A stretch of 40,194 nucleotides of DNA from JBCBKZ01 sp039026975 (lineage in GTDB: Bacteria > Bacteroidota > Bacteroidia > J057). The stretch covers positions 1-40,194 of the forward strand of contig JBCCLI010000007.1 of assembly GCA_039026975.1 (NCBI GenBank). Reading direction: 5' to 3'. Positions 30,378 through 38,706 of this stretch are shown here, in pieces. Under the pieces are notes generated by a model that saw only the letters and a program-made list of their open reading frames with translations, made no database searches and was not told where the DNA came from. How positions within the stretch are numbered: position 1 is the stretch's first letter; the number at the start of each line of letters is the position of its first letter. A program made the position numbers and the translations under genes.

Positions 30378-32687
30378 ATGGGCAAAGCCAATAGCATCCT
30401 ACATCTCTCCCGACAGATTATCTTACTACTCCTTTTATCCACACTAATATCCAGTTGTGGGGCAGAGTTTGCTAGCTCAGATCCATATCCCAAGAATAGA
30501 AGAGAACTGCTGAGATCATTCCGCGAATCAGGTAAGCTTATCATTTCCTATTCTCACAACTCCCCCTACCATGCCTACTATGATTCCCTGGCACACCAAA
30601 TGCTGACAAGAAATGATAGGATAAGCACCACCGTCAAGACAGATCAGCAGCTAACCAAGGAGGATCTACAATCCCATGCCCTGCTGTTTATGGGTACCTT
30701 GCCTAGTACAGGTCCACTCTCTTCACTTGCTGGCAGCTTGCCCGTAACTTTCTCCAAGCAGTGCATTGATATCCTGGGTAGCCGCTTCGAGGAAGAAGGG
30801 ATGGTGGTAAATGTTAATACCTATCCAAATCCACTCAATCCTATGATGCCTATATGGCTCACCACAGGACTTACTGATGAAGCCATCATAGATTGGCTGA
30901 ATAGGGTTCCTGAAGGAAGGGCGATAAGTATTTGGGGCCAATGGGGCATAGAGGTATTTGGTAAGGAGGAGAAGCTTGCCATGGGGCAGTTTGCGTACGC
31001 TGGTGCTACCCCTTGGAAAATCTCATCTGAGGCCTTCTGGGACCTGAGAGAAACGGACATTACTATTTACCAAGCCCATGCCTTCAAACTGGCTTTTCAC
31101 GGAGGGGAGACGGATTCTACCTTTCTCCAAAACTGGGCAACAATATTCATGGAAGCCGAAAAGATCCTTCCCGAGCAGAAGCCTCTATCCCAGGAAGTGG
31201 CCGTTAAGATTTTTCCATCCGCAGAAAAGAAGGGACTGGTAACAGGCATCACCCAGCCCTGCCATTGTGAGGTAGAGAAGGCCACTATCTCTATTACCTC
31301 TGATCCTATCTTTAATTCTGAAGTACAGGCAGGGATTAGAAGATGCCTTAGCAAAATGGCTATACCTTCCGAGAAAAGATCTATACTCCAACTAGGTCTA
31401 CCTATTTTCCAACTAGAAGAGTTTGAAGGCTATCCTCTTAGGTATTGGGAGGAGAAATTATATCGCGCAGATTACCTCAAATACCTGCCTGAATTGATGG
31501 CTGGGGAAGTGAGGGGTGACTATATCAGTAAGGTGGATGGCCTACTACTAGCCCTGTGGGTCAAAAAGCTGTCCCAGGTAATGGAGCCTGATGAGCTCAC
31601 CATGGCTATTTATGAAGGGCAGGAGGGGCTCTTTACTAAGGCTGCTTACCTAAAATGGCTGAAGGAACTGAAAGCTACCTACGGCAAAACCAAGGCAGCT
31701 AACAAATCTAACCACGTGCGGGAAAGCGACTGGTACCAAGGGTTTAACCTAGCCCATGAGGGGTACCAGATCTATAACGGCTATGTGTCAGAAGAGGCTA
31801 TGCAGGCTACAGCTCTCACTAAAGAAATAGGCGCTAATGCTACTGCCATAGTCCCTTACACCTTTATGCGTAATCCGCGAAAGGCTACCGCCCTTTCTAT
31901 TCCCAGGTTTGCAGGTGGGGAAAATGATGAAAGTGTGGGGTGTATAACAAGGAATAGCCATGAGCTGGGCTTAACGGTTTTACTAAAACCCCAAATTTGG
32001 TTGTCTGGAAGCTGGCCAGGAGACATAGACATGGAGTCCGAAAAAGAATGGGCGCAGTTCTTTCATAATTATGAGCGCTGGATGATGCATTATGCCTTTT
32101 TGGCTACTATCCATGAGGCGGATATGCTCTGTGTAGGGGTAGAGATGGTTCATACTACCCTGGAGCAGCCGGACCGCTGGCGAGACCTGATCCAACATCT
32201 CAGGGCTGTTTATGAGGGTCCACTGGTTTATGCAGCTAACTGGGGGGAAGAATTTGAAAAGATAGAGATTTGGGATGAGCTCGACTATATAGGCTTTAAC
32301 TGCTATTACCCTTTAAGTGATAAGCCAGAGGCTACCAAGAAGGAGCTTGTGAGTACCTTCACAGAAACGGCCCAAAAGGCAGAAGCTATCAGTAAAAAAT
32401 TTGATAGGCCCCTGCTGTTTACAGAAATTGGCTTTAGGAGTATTCAGGCTCCCTGGATGCATCCACATGCCGAGGCGGGAGATGCCGCTTTCAATGAGCA
32501 GGACCAGCGACTCGCCTATGAAGCTGTCTGCGAAGTCCTGGCCCCTTCTGACTGGATGAAGGGTATCTTTTGGTGGAAGTGGCCTAGCTACACTTCCTAC
32601 CATACAGAAGAGTCCAAAAGCTTCACGCCTATGGGAAAAGCGGCCCAACAAGTAGTAGAAGAGTGGTTTCTAGGAAATAATAGGTAG
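30378..32687 (+). CDS. Lipoprotein with C-terminal GH113-like glycosidase domain
   Basis: A 769-residue lipoprotein: hydrophobic start and lipobox LISSC place Cys at about 27. Start taken as ATG 30378 rather than the TTG two codons earlier. Residues about 430-765 look like a TIM-barrel of glycoside hydrolase family 113 (beta-mannanases): GFNLAHEGYQIYNGYVSEEAM, then GANATAIVPYTFMRNP. Glu589 in LCVGVEMV is the likely acid/base and Glu683 in LLFTEIGFRS the nucleophile, with WWKWPSY near the end. Residues 30-420 are not recognised. They include a two-lobed segment with WLTTGLTDEAIIDWLNRVPEGR and helical LPELMAGEVRGDYISKVDGLLL. Substrate unproven; mannan is typical of the family. It converges with the M43 gene with no bases between stops. 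Confidence 0.82.
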   Translation: MGKANSILHLSRQIILLLLLSTLISSCGAEFASSDPYPKNRRELLRSFRESGKLIISYSHNSPYHAYYDSLAHQMLTRNDRISTTVKTDQQLTKEDLQSHALLFMGTLPSTGPLSSLAGSLPVTFSKQCIDILGSRFEEEGMVVNVNTYPNPLNPMMPIWLTTGLTDEAIIDWLNRVPEGRAISIWGQWGIEVFGKEEKLAMGQFAYAGATPWKISSEAFWDLRETDITIYQAHAFKLAFHGGETDSTFLQNWATIFMEAEKILPEQKPLSQEVAVKIFPSAEKKGLVTGITQPCHCEVEKATISITSDPIFNSEVQAGIRRCLSKMAIPSEKRSILQLGLPIFQLEEFEGYPLRYWEEKLYRADYLKYLPELMAGEVRGDYISKVDGLLLALWVKKLSQVMEPDELTMAIYEGQEGLFTKAAYLKWLKELKATYGKTKAANKSNHVRESDWYQGFNLAHEGYQIYNGYVSEEAMQATALTKEIGANATAIVPYTFMRNPRKATALSIPRFAGGENDESVGCITRNSHELGLTVLLKPQIWLSGSWPGDIDMESEKEWAQFFHNYERWMMHYAFLATIHEADMLCVGVEMVHTTLEQPDRWRDLIQHLRAVYEGPLVYAANWGEEFEKIEIWDELDYIGFNCYYPLSDKPEATKKELVSTFTETAQKAEAISKKFDRPLLFTEIGFRSIQAPWMHPHAEAGDAAFNEQDQRLAYEAVCEVLAPSDWMKGIFWWKWPSYTSYHTEESKSFTPMGKAAQQVVEEWFLGNNR

Positions 32688-34700
32688 CTACCTGAGGATT
32701 ACTTTTTTCAAGAATGGAGCTTCTTCATTTTCTATATGGAGAAAGTAGAAACCAGCTACAAGCTCACTAGAGATGGTGACGGAAGTGGATTCTAAAGAGG
32801 CTGAGGTAATGCTTAAGGGGATTCTTCTTCCGTGTATATCTATCAAATGAGCCGACAAGGCATTTGGAGAAAGTTGGGCAGTATGCGTCCAATACCAGTT
32901 TTGACCGTTAAGCATCAGGTGAATCTCTGAACGCTTACGGCCGGGTGCCAAACTAGTAGATACTCTTGTTTGCTTAGCTAAGAATAAATCTACTCCTTTC
33001 CCAAATGACTGATACCTGAGTTGACCCACATATGGCTTATTTTTTTTAGGGAGTGGTATTTGGAGTTGCTCAAATGCCTGGCAGGGGGAGGCAGTGGAAG
33101 CAGTCCATGCCTGGTTTATTCCGATGAGACTCTCAGGGAATAATCCCCAATTTTCTCTTTGCCAATTTTCTCCATGATCTGTTGAGGTCCAGAGCTGTAG
33201 GCTGTCAGTCATGGAAGCCTGGGGATCAAAAGAAAGAGCAAGGCCTATGTCAAGGTATCGAGCGCCATTTCCTACCCCAAAGTTCAGCAGTGGATACTCA
33301 TGTGAGTCTATGAGTAGCTCATCTGCCATATGTATGTGATATACCTCCTGAGAAAGACAGTCTGAGCTTTCCTGGGCACTAAGCTGGATGGGAAGCCAAC
33401 TGGCCTCCAGGATTTTTTCTCCCGTCTGCGGAGAAACATCTAGTTGAGGAGACTCAAACGTTAGGGTTTGCTGAAAGCTGTATTCATTATTGGCATCCGT
33501 TATAGTTAGGCTAAAAGGTCCTTTTGAGAGGGTTGAAGGCCAGTCAAATGTCAAGCTGTAATGACCGTAGGGAGACATATACTGAGAGAGATACTGCTCT
33601 GAGATAATGCTACCTTCCTGCTCCCATGATAATTGTAGAAGAATTTCTTCCCCTTCTCCTGTGTAAAATATGCTGAGATTTCCTGTAGAGGGATGAATAT
33701 TTTCTGTGATAACTTCAGGAGTGATATCTACCAGAGATAGCACATTCTCAGATAGTATACCAGGTGTATGCAATAGGCTAACTCTTAATTTTTCAATGCT
33801 CAGCCTCATTCTGTTGATCTGTCCCTGGGTAAAATTTTGTAGACATCTCCCTCTGTTGTAATCCATGAAATTATCATTCAAATCCAGGTGATCACTGAGC
33901 AGGGGGTTAGATGAGCTAGTATCCTGAGCGTCAGTCCCACAGGAGTTATTCGGATCACACCCCTCGAAAAAAGCATTTCCTGCATCAGGCGGGGTATCAC
34001 ATACCCTATCTCCCTGCAGGAGACAATTATGGTTTTTACAGCCCCCCTCAAAAGTATGATATAGGCCCAGGTAGTGGCCCATCTCATGGATCAGAGGGGT
34101 AGAAAGTTCTTCTTTCTGCCCTATGTGGGGATAGGTGATTACAATACCATCTTCTTCTCTTCCGTGAAAATGAGGTAAGTGTGCATAAGCGGTAGCAGGC
34201 CCTTTACGGACTAGGTATACATTGATATACCTTCGGGTATCCCAGTGGAATTGCTGCTTCATTTGGGCATCTTCCTCATAGGAGGCCAGGGTAGAAAACC
34301 TACTGTTGTGATGGATGATCCCATTGGTTTCCTGTCCGTCTGGGGTCAAGCTGGCCAGGTAGAAATATATGTTACTGCTAACGCTTTTAGACCCGAAGAA
34401 AGCAGCCCGGTTATTAAAGGCTTGATTAAGGAAAAGCATCTGGCGGTGGATGAAGGCATCAGGGAAAGGAGCTTCATTTTCTTCTTCCATGAGGTGGAAA
34501 ACCACAGGCAGAGACATAGCCTCATCAGTAATACGAATACTTTCGGGCTCGGCCCTAAGCAAGGTTTGGTTCATCGCTTCCTCAAGCTGCTTACTCTCAG
34601 GGTAATAAGACCCTAGCTCCTGTTGTCCGCAGGGAAGAATTTGGCCCTGCAAAGGCAACCTTAGGATAAGGATAAGGCAAGCTATATATATGCTTTTCAT
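32688..34700 (-). CDS. Secreted M43 (pappalysin-type) metalloprotease, probable T9SS cargo
   Basis: A 670-residue secreted zinc protease. ATG 34700 opens a signal peptide (MKSIYIACLILIL...GQ); an upstream TTG would add five residues. The catalytic motif HEMGHYLGLYH gives His205, Glu206, His209 and His215, and the Met-turn is NFMDYNRGRC, both typical of M43 (PAPP-A-like) enzymes; six or more cysteines nearby (GGCKNHNCLLQGDRVCD) suggest disulfides. Residues 310-560 are beta-sandwich-like. The last 90 residues end VAGFYFLHIENEEAPFLKKVILR, a T9SS type A-like sorting tail, although the usual FPNP entry motif is missing. A terminator-like hairpin lies just upstream, so it probably has its own promoter or depends on read-through. 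Confidence 0.9.
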   Translation of the reverse strand: MKSIYIACLILILRLPLQGQILPCGQQELGSYYPESKQLEEAMNQTLLRAEPESIRITDEAMSLPVVFHLMEEENEAPFPDAFIHRQMLFLNQAFNNRAAFFGSKSVSSNIYFYLASLTPDGQETNGIIHHNSRFSTLASYEEDAQMKQQFHWDTRRYINVYLVRKGPATAYAHLPHFHGREEDGIVITYPHIGQKEELSTPLIHEMGHYLGLYHTFEGGCKNHNCLLQGDRVCDTPPDAGNAFFEGCDPNNSCGTDAQDTSSSNPLLSDHLDLNDNFMDYNRGRCLQNFTQGQINRMRLSIEKLRVSLLHTPGILSENVLSLVDITPEVITENIHPSTGNLSIFYTGEGEEILLQLSWEQEGSIISEQYLSQYMSPYGHYSLTFDWPSTLSKGPFSLTITDANNEYSFQQTLTFESPQLDVSPQTGEKILEASWLPIQLSAQESSDCLSQEVYHIHMADELLIDSHEYPLLNFGVGNGARYLDIGLALSFDPQASMTDSLQLWTSTDHGENWQRENWGLFPESLIGINQAWTASTASPCQAFEQLQIPLPKKNKPYVGQLRYQSFGKGVDLFLAKQTRVSTSLAPGRKRSEIHLMLNGQNWYWTHTAQLSPNALSAHLIDIHGRRIPLSITSASLESTSVTISSELVAGFYFLHIENEEAPFLKKVILR

Positions 34701-34718
34701 TATATGTATAGTCAAACC

Positions 34719-34749
34719 AAAGCCGGAACAAAAAGTTTGTTCCGGCTTT
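34719..34749 (-). terminator. Strong hairpin terminator after the DUF4397 gene
   Basis: Perfect 14-pair stem AAAGCCGGAACAAA/TTTGTTCCGGCTTT with a three-base loop. It lies 31 bases past the DUF4397 stop and 19 bases before the M43 start. T residues on both sides would let it work in either direction. Confidence 0.8.
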
Positions 34750-34779
34750 AGTTTATCACCAGGAACAGTGAGGAGATGA

Positions 34780-37050
34780 TTAACGGTTAAGTATCTCCAC
34801 TTTTCTCACTGCTCTTACATTCTCTGCCTGAACTACTACTGCATAGATACCAGTAGGTAGATCTGACACAGCTATTTCAGTCCTATTTCCAACGAAAGAA
34901 TCTATGGTTTTTACCACCCTTCCCTGCATATCAAGCATATACAGAGAGATTTCAGAAGCTGGTTGATCAAAAGCTTCCAGGTCTATCTGAATACTGCTTG
35001 TAGCAGGGTTGGGGAACAACTTGAGTAGTCTGTTGTCAATGGTAATATCATCTATGCTCGTGGTGAATGCAGGGAAGGGTACTACGGTACCGTCTGGTAG
35101 GGCTGCAAACAACCCAAAAGCTGGATCATTCTCTCCTGGAGTCAGGAATCCACTTGCAAATACGGCTGCTGCGCCACCTTCCAGGCCAGAAAGATCAGCT
35201 GTAAAGCTAGCTACTATTGTTTCTTCTCCTGCTGGGGTAATATCTAAGGTGTAAGAAGCAGCTGGAACACTTGTGTACCCGGTAATAGCACCATAGGTGG
35301 CTCCTGAAACTAATGGAGATACATCTCTAGCAATAACATCTACGGCAGGGGCATCTGTGGCACCATGATGAACTAAGAAATCAACGCCGGTAGCTGCTGC
35401 AGCTTCTTGACCCATGTCAGTAATGAACAGAGTAAACGGGGTAGTAGTATCCCCAACTATGCCACCAGCAAAGGCGATATAAGTTTTATTAGCTTCAAGA
35501 GAGATACCGAAGTTTACCAGGGTATCTGCCGCACTCATACTTGTAGACAGCGCTACACCAATATCTAATGGAGTATCTGCAGGTGCATTAATAAAGGGAG
35601 TAGCTGTGCGATATTCAAAGTCATCTATGAGAACATCTCCATTTAAGTAAACATCTACAGTAGGAGAAGGCGAGTTATGAATAACCTGTAGCCTGGCAAT
35701 AGAAGTAGGCATAAACTCTACTACATCTCCATTAGGGAGAGCAGCAAATAATCCGAATCCAGGCTCAGCACCTTCTGGATTTAGGAACCCACTGGCAAAT
35801 ACGACAGCGGCACCACCACCTAATCCACTGAGGTCTGCATCTAAGGTAGTTACAATAATATCTTGTCCGGCTGGTCTGATATCTAAGAAGTATTGGGCAG
35901 CCGGTACCTCTAAGTAAGCAGTAATATCTCCGTAGTTAGCCCCTTCTACTAAGGTAGCTACGCCTCTAGCATCCACGTCTACTCCTGTAACATCCGGCGC
36001 ACCGTGATGCACGGCAAAAGCAACAGTGGAATCTGAAGAAGCTGCTTCCTGTCCCATATCAGTAATGAATAGCGTAAATGGCGTTTCCATGTCTCCTACT
36101 ACTCCGCCTGCTATGGCTACGTAAGTCTTTCCATTCTCCAGGGTAAGAGGGAAGTTTACAATAGTATCAGCAGCAGAAGTACTATTTGAAAGTGCTACCC
36201 CTACATCTAGACCTACTCCTGCAGGCGCATCAATAAATTCAGAGGCAGTTCTGAACTCAAAATCATCCAGGAGAATTCCTCCGTTTAAGTATATATCCAC
36301 AATAGGCTGAGGAGAGTTATGGATCACCTGCAGACGAGCTAATGAAGTGTCTGCGAAGCTAACAACCGTTCCATCTGATAGGGCTGCAAACAACCCAAAG
36401 GCTGGATCATTTTCTCCAGGACTTAAAAATCCAGAGGCAAATACAACAGCAGCGCCTCCTTCTAGTCCACTAAGATCTACATCATAGCTAGCAGCAATGG
36501 TTTCTGTTCCTGCTACTTTAATGTCTATAATGTAAGGAGCAGCTGGCACATTCAGGTAGTCAGTGATAGCGCCAAAAGAAGCATTCTCTACTAGCGTAGC
36601 TACTCCCCTGGCAGCTACATCTACCGCAGGGGCATCTGTAGAACCATGATGAACAGCAAAGTCAACGCCAGTATCAGCGGCAGCCTCCTGACCCATGTCA
36701 GTAATGAACAACGTAAATGGAGTAACAGTATCTCCTACTATTCCTCCAGCTATAGCTATGTAGGTTTTGCCATCTTCCAGGGTTAGAGGGAAGTTCACTA
36801 AAGTGTCAGCAGCTGATGTGCTGGTAGACAGTGCTACTCCCACATTAATTTCTGTATCAGCAGGTGCATCAACAAACCCTGATGCTGTGCGATATGCAAA
36901 GTCATCTAATAAATTAGTTCCATCCAGGTAGATATCTACTGTTGGAGTGGGAGAGTTGTGTATGACCTGAAGTCTGGCAGTTTGTGCCACAAGGGTGTTA
37001 AAACCTAACATCCCTGCAAGAAGAAGTAAAGGTAAAATGGTTCGGTTCAT
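34780..37050 (-). CDS. Secreted protein with three DUF4397-type double repeats and T9SS tail
   Basis: A 756-residue exported protein. Signal peptide ends LVAQ (23). Three repeats of about 213 residues start at 25, 238 and 452, each opening ARLQVIHNSP. Each repeat has two related halves: VIHNSPxPxVDIYLDG and VHHGxxDAPxVDVxARG, the DUF4397 hallmark, so there are six half-units. Repeats contain invariant PFTLFITDMGQEA and GGAAVVFASGFL. The C-terminus from about 670 is a standard T9SS type A sorting domain (LFPNPATSS ... LPTGIYAVVV ... RKVEILNR). The role is probably structural or adhesive on the cell surface; there is no catalytic motif. A strong hairpin follows the stop. Confidence 0.92.
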   Translation of the reverse strand: MNRTILPLLLLAGMLGFNTLVAQTARLQVIHNSPTPTVDIYLDGTNLLDDFAYRTASGFVDAPADTEINVGVALSTSTSAADTLVNFPLTLEDGKTYIAIAGGIVGDTVTPFTLFITDMGQEAAADTGVDFAVHHGSTDAPAVDVAARGVATLVENASFGAITDYLNVPAAPYIIDIKVAGTETIAASYDVDLSGLEGGAAVVFASGFLSPGENDPAFGLFAALSDGTVVSFADTSLARLQVIHNSPQPIVDIYLNGGILLDDFEFRTASEFIDAPAGVGLDVGVALSNSTSAADTIVNFPLTLENGKTYVAIAGGVVGDMETPFTLFITDMGQEAASSDSTVAFAVHHGAPDVTGVDVDARGVATLVEGANYGDITAYLEVPAAQYFLDIRPAGQDIIVTTLDADLSGLGGGAAVVFASGFLNPEGAEPGFGLFAALPNGDVVEFMPTSIARLQVIHNSPSPTVDVYLNGDVLIDDFEYRTATPFINAPADTPLDIGVALSTSMSAADTLVNFGISLEANKTYIAFAGGIVGDTTTPFTLFITDMGQEAAAATGVDFLVHHGATDAPAVDVIARDVSPLVSGATYGAITGYTSVPAASYTLDITPAGEETIVASFTADLSGLEGGAAAVFASGFLTPGENDPAFGLFAALPDGTVVPFPAFTTSIDDITIDNRLLKLFPNPATSSIQIDLEAFDQPASEISLYMLDMQGRVVKTIDSFVGNRTEIAVSDLPTGIYAVVVQAENVRAVRKVEILNR
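35059..36978 (-). repeat. Three tandem coding repeats of about 640 bases
   Basis: Units at 36340-36978, 35698-36339 and 35059-35697 encode the three double repeats. The first and third share more wording at several sites (GENDPAFGLFAAL, DTGVDF-type) than either shares with the second (GAEPGFGLFAALPN), which suggests duplication with later exchange. Confidence 0.85.
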
Positions 37051-37146
37051 AATGAATTTGTGTTACGTGGTTTTAAATAGGAATATGATTCCCGAATGAG
37101 AACATTAAGGTGGTGTGGGATGATTGTGCAGGAAAGAAATACTCGG

Positions 37147-37167
37147 GGCAGCGAAATTTTCACTGCC
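37147..37167 (-). terminator. Hairpin after the dockerin-like gene
   Basis: Near-perfect inverted repeat GGCAGCGAAA/TTTCACTGCC with one mismatch, 52 bases past the stop at 37219. The minus-strand tail is CCGAGTATTTCTTTCC, a weak U-tract. Confidence 0.45.
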
Positions 37168-37218
37168 GCCAAGCATGCAATTAGATAACACACTAACTAG
37201 AAAAAGAACGATTATCAC

Positions 37219-38523
37219 TTAATTTCTTACAAATCGCCTAACGTAGGCTTTACTCTTTTCTCTGATAACCAGGGTATACATCCCTACAGGTAGAGGTGTA
37301 ACATCCAGCACCGCTGTATTATTTCTTAGGTTGACGGGAATGTCAAATCTCCTTCCACTCCCATCTAGTATGTATAAGTCTTCTATCTTTAGTTGGTCCC
37401 AGCTAACGGTCATAGTTAATTGGGCAGGATTAGGGAATAAGGCCAAGTTAGCAGAAGGAGCGAGTAGGTCCTCTCCACTCAGGACGATAGCCTGAAACTC
37501 TGTAAAGAGTGGGAGAATTTTCCCTCTAGATTCTATAAGCCTTGGATTCTCTACACTCAGTCTAAAGGGTTTGTCTGCACCGCCTGTGTAGCCCGTCAAA
37601 TCTTCAATGACAATCACAATATCCATGATACGACCAAACCCATCTCTATCTTCCTGATCCAGTCTGGTAACTACTATGTCCACCGTTCCTAAATCAGGGA
37701 AAGCAAAATCCATCCTGAATAAGTCTTTCTCTTCTGAACCAAGCCAGGAAGAATCAGCTACTGAAAAAATGCTGGCCGCTCCTACCTCTTCAGGGTCATA
37801 GTCCAGCGTAAATGCTAAGCCATAGGCAGAATCAGCAGGTATATCTTCCGTACCTAGAAAGAGGGGGACCTCTATAGTATCTCCATTTACAGTAGCAGCT
37901 TCCCAGTCAAGAAAGAGAGAAGGATCTTCCACTGACCCTATGGAGCCTCCCATGCCAGGTAAGGCTGAGGTGTAATTAATCCCTACCACCTCCATATCCA
38001 TGATATCCACTATCCCGTCTCCATTAGCATCTGAGTGAACAAAATTTACTCCCTCAAAATCATGACCCTCCCATGCATGTGCTGTTTGCCCTATCCAATT
38101 AGTATGGGCATCAGGTCTGAGAGGCCCTACCTCTCCAAAGCCTACGCCCATGGAAAGAACATCAAAGTGATTAGCAGACCTATCTCCATTAGCATCACCG
38201 GGCCAAACGCATTCTGCTAATACAGAAACACTGACCGAGTCTCTTACCTTAGTTCCATTATTATCTTCTACCTCTAACCAGTATAAATAGGTACCTTCCT
38301 CATTATGAATAACTTCCAGACTATTCCCAGTAGATCCATCATTCCAGGTATACCGATAAGGATCATTCCCTCTTGAAACGCTAGGCTCAAGTATGATACT
38401 CATATCCTTACATGCATATACTGTATCCTTCTCAAAGGCTACATCCAGATCAGCCAAAAGAGAAACAGGCAAGCAAGCTAGGAGAATGAAGACCAGTTGA
38501 ATGAGTGAAAACCTGCTTTTCAT
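37219..38523 (-). CDS. Secreted dockerin/cohesin-like protein with T9SS tail
   Basis: A 434-residue exported protein. Signal peptide ends about residue 24. Residues 27-105 are a PKD-like sandwich (YRYTWNDGSTG). Two calcium-loop motifs follow, WPGDANGDRSANHFDVL (107-123) and HSDANGDGIVDIMDMEVVG (163-181), the paired EF-hand pattern of type I dockerins, with a 40-residue insertion between them. Residues 200-345 look like a cohesin-type beta-sandwich (GLAFTLDYDPEEVG, MDIVIVIEDLTGY). Residues from about 360 are a T9SS type A sorting domain (LALFPNPAQLTMTVSW, LPVGMYTLVIREKSKAYVRRFVRN). Likely surface scaffold or adhesin; no enzyme motif. Follows the same gene direction as the DUF4397 gene, 168 bases upstream of it. 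Confidence 0.88.
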   Translation of the reverse strand: MKSRFSLIQLVFILLACLPVSLLADLDVAFEKDTVYACKDMSIILEPSVSRGNDPYRYTWNDGSTGNSLEVIHNEEGTYLYWLEVEDNNGTKVRDSVSVSVLAECVWPGDANGDRSANHFDVLSMGVGFGEVGPLRPDAHTNWIGQTAHAWEGHDFEGVNFVHSDANGDGIVDIMDMEVVGINYTSALPGMGGSIGSVEDPSLFLDWEAATVNGDTIEVPLFLGTEDIPADSAYGLAFTLDYDPEEVGAASIFSVADSSWLGSEEKDLFRMDFAFPDLGTVDIVVTRLDQEDRDGFGRIMDIVIVIEDLTGYTGGADKPFRLSVENPRLIESRGKILPLFTEFQAIVLSGEDLLAPSANLALFPNPAQLTMTVSWDQLKIEDLYILDGSGRRFDIPVNLRNNTAVLDVTPLPVGMYTLVIREKSKAYVRRFVRN

Positions 38524-38610
38524 GTCTATAGAATAATGAGGTATGGTTTAATAATCTACAAGAAGCATGAATTGTTGAAGAAGACATAGCACTGAAAATC
38601 TAAAAAATTG

Positions 38611-38642
38611 GTATAGAATCAGAACAATTATGTATTCTATAC
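38611..38642. promoter_or_regulatory. Inverted repeat GTATAGAAT-N14-ATTCTATAC
   Basis: Perfect nine-base arms with a 14-base AT-rich spacer, in the 183-base region between the divergent dockerin-like gene and the right-edge gene. Divergent placement suits an operator or a shared control site better than a terminator; no protein is assigned. Confidence 0.45.
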
Positions 38643-38706
38643 GTTGTAAATCAATGACTTAAGAAAGAAAAATGAGGCTGATTCTGAAAATTATCTTTTT
38701 TCTCAA

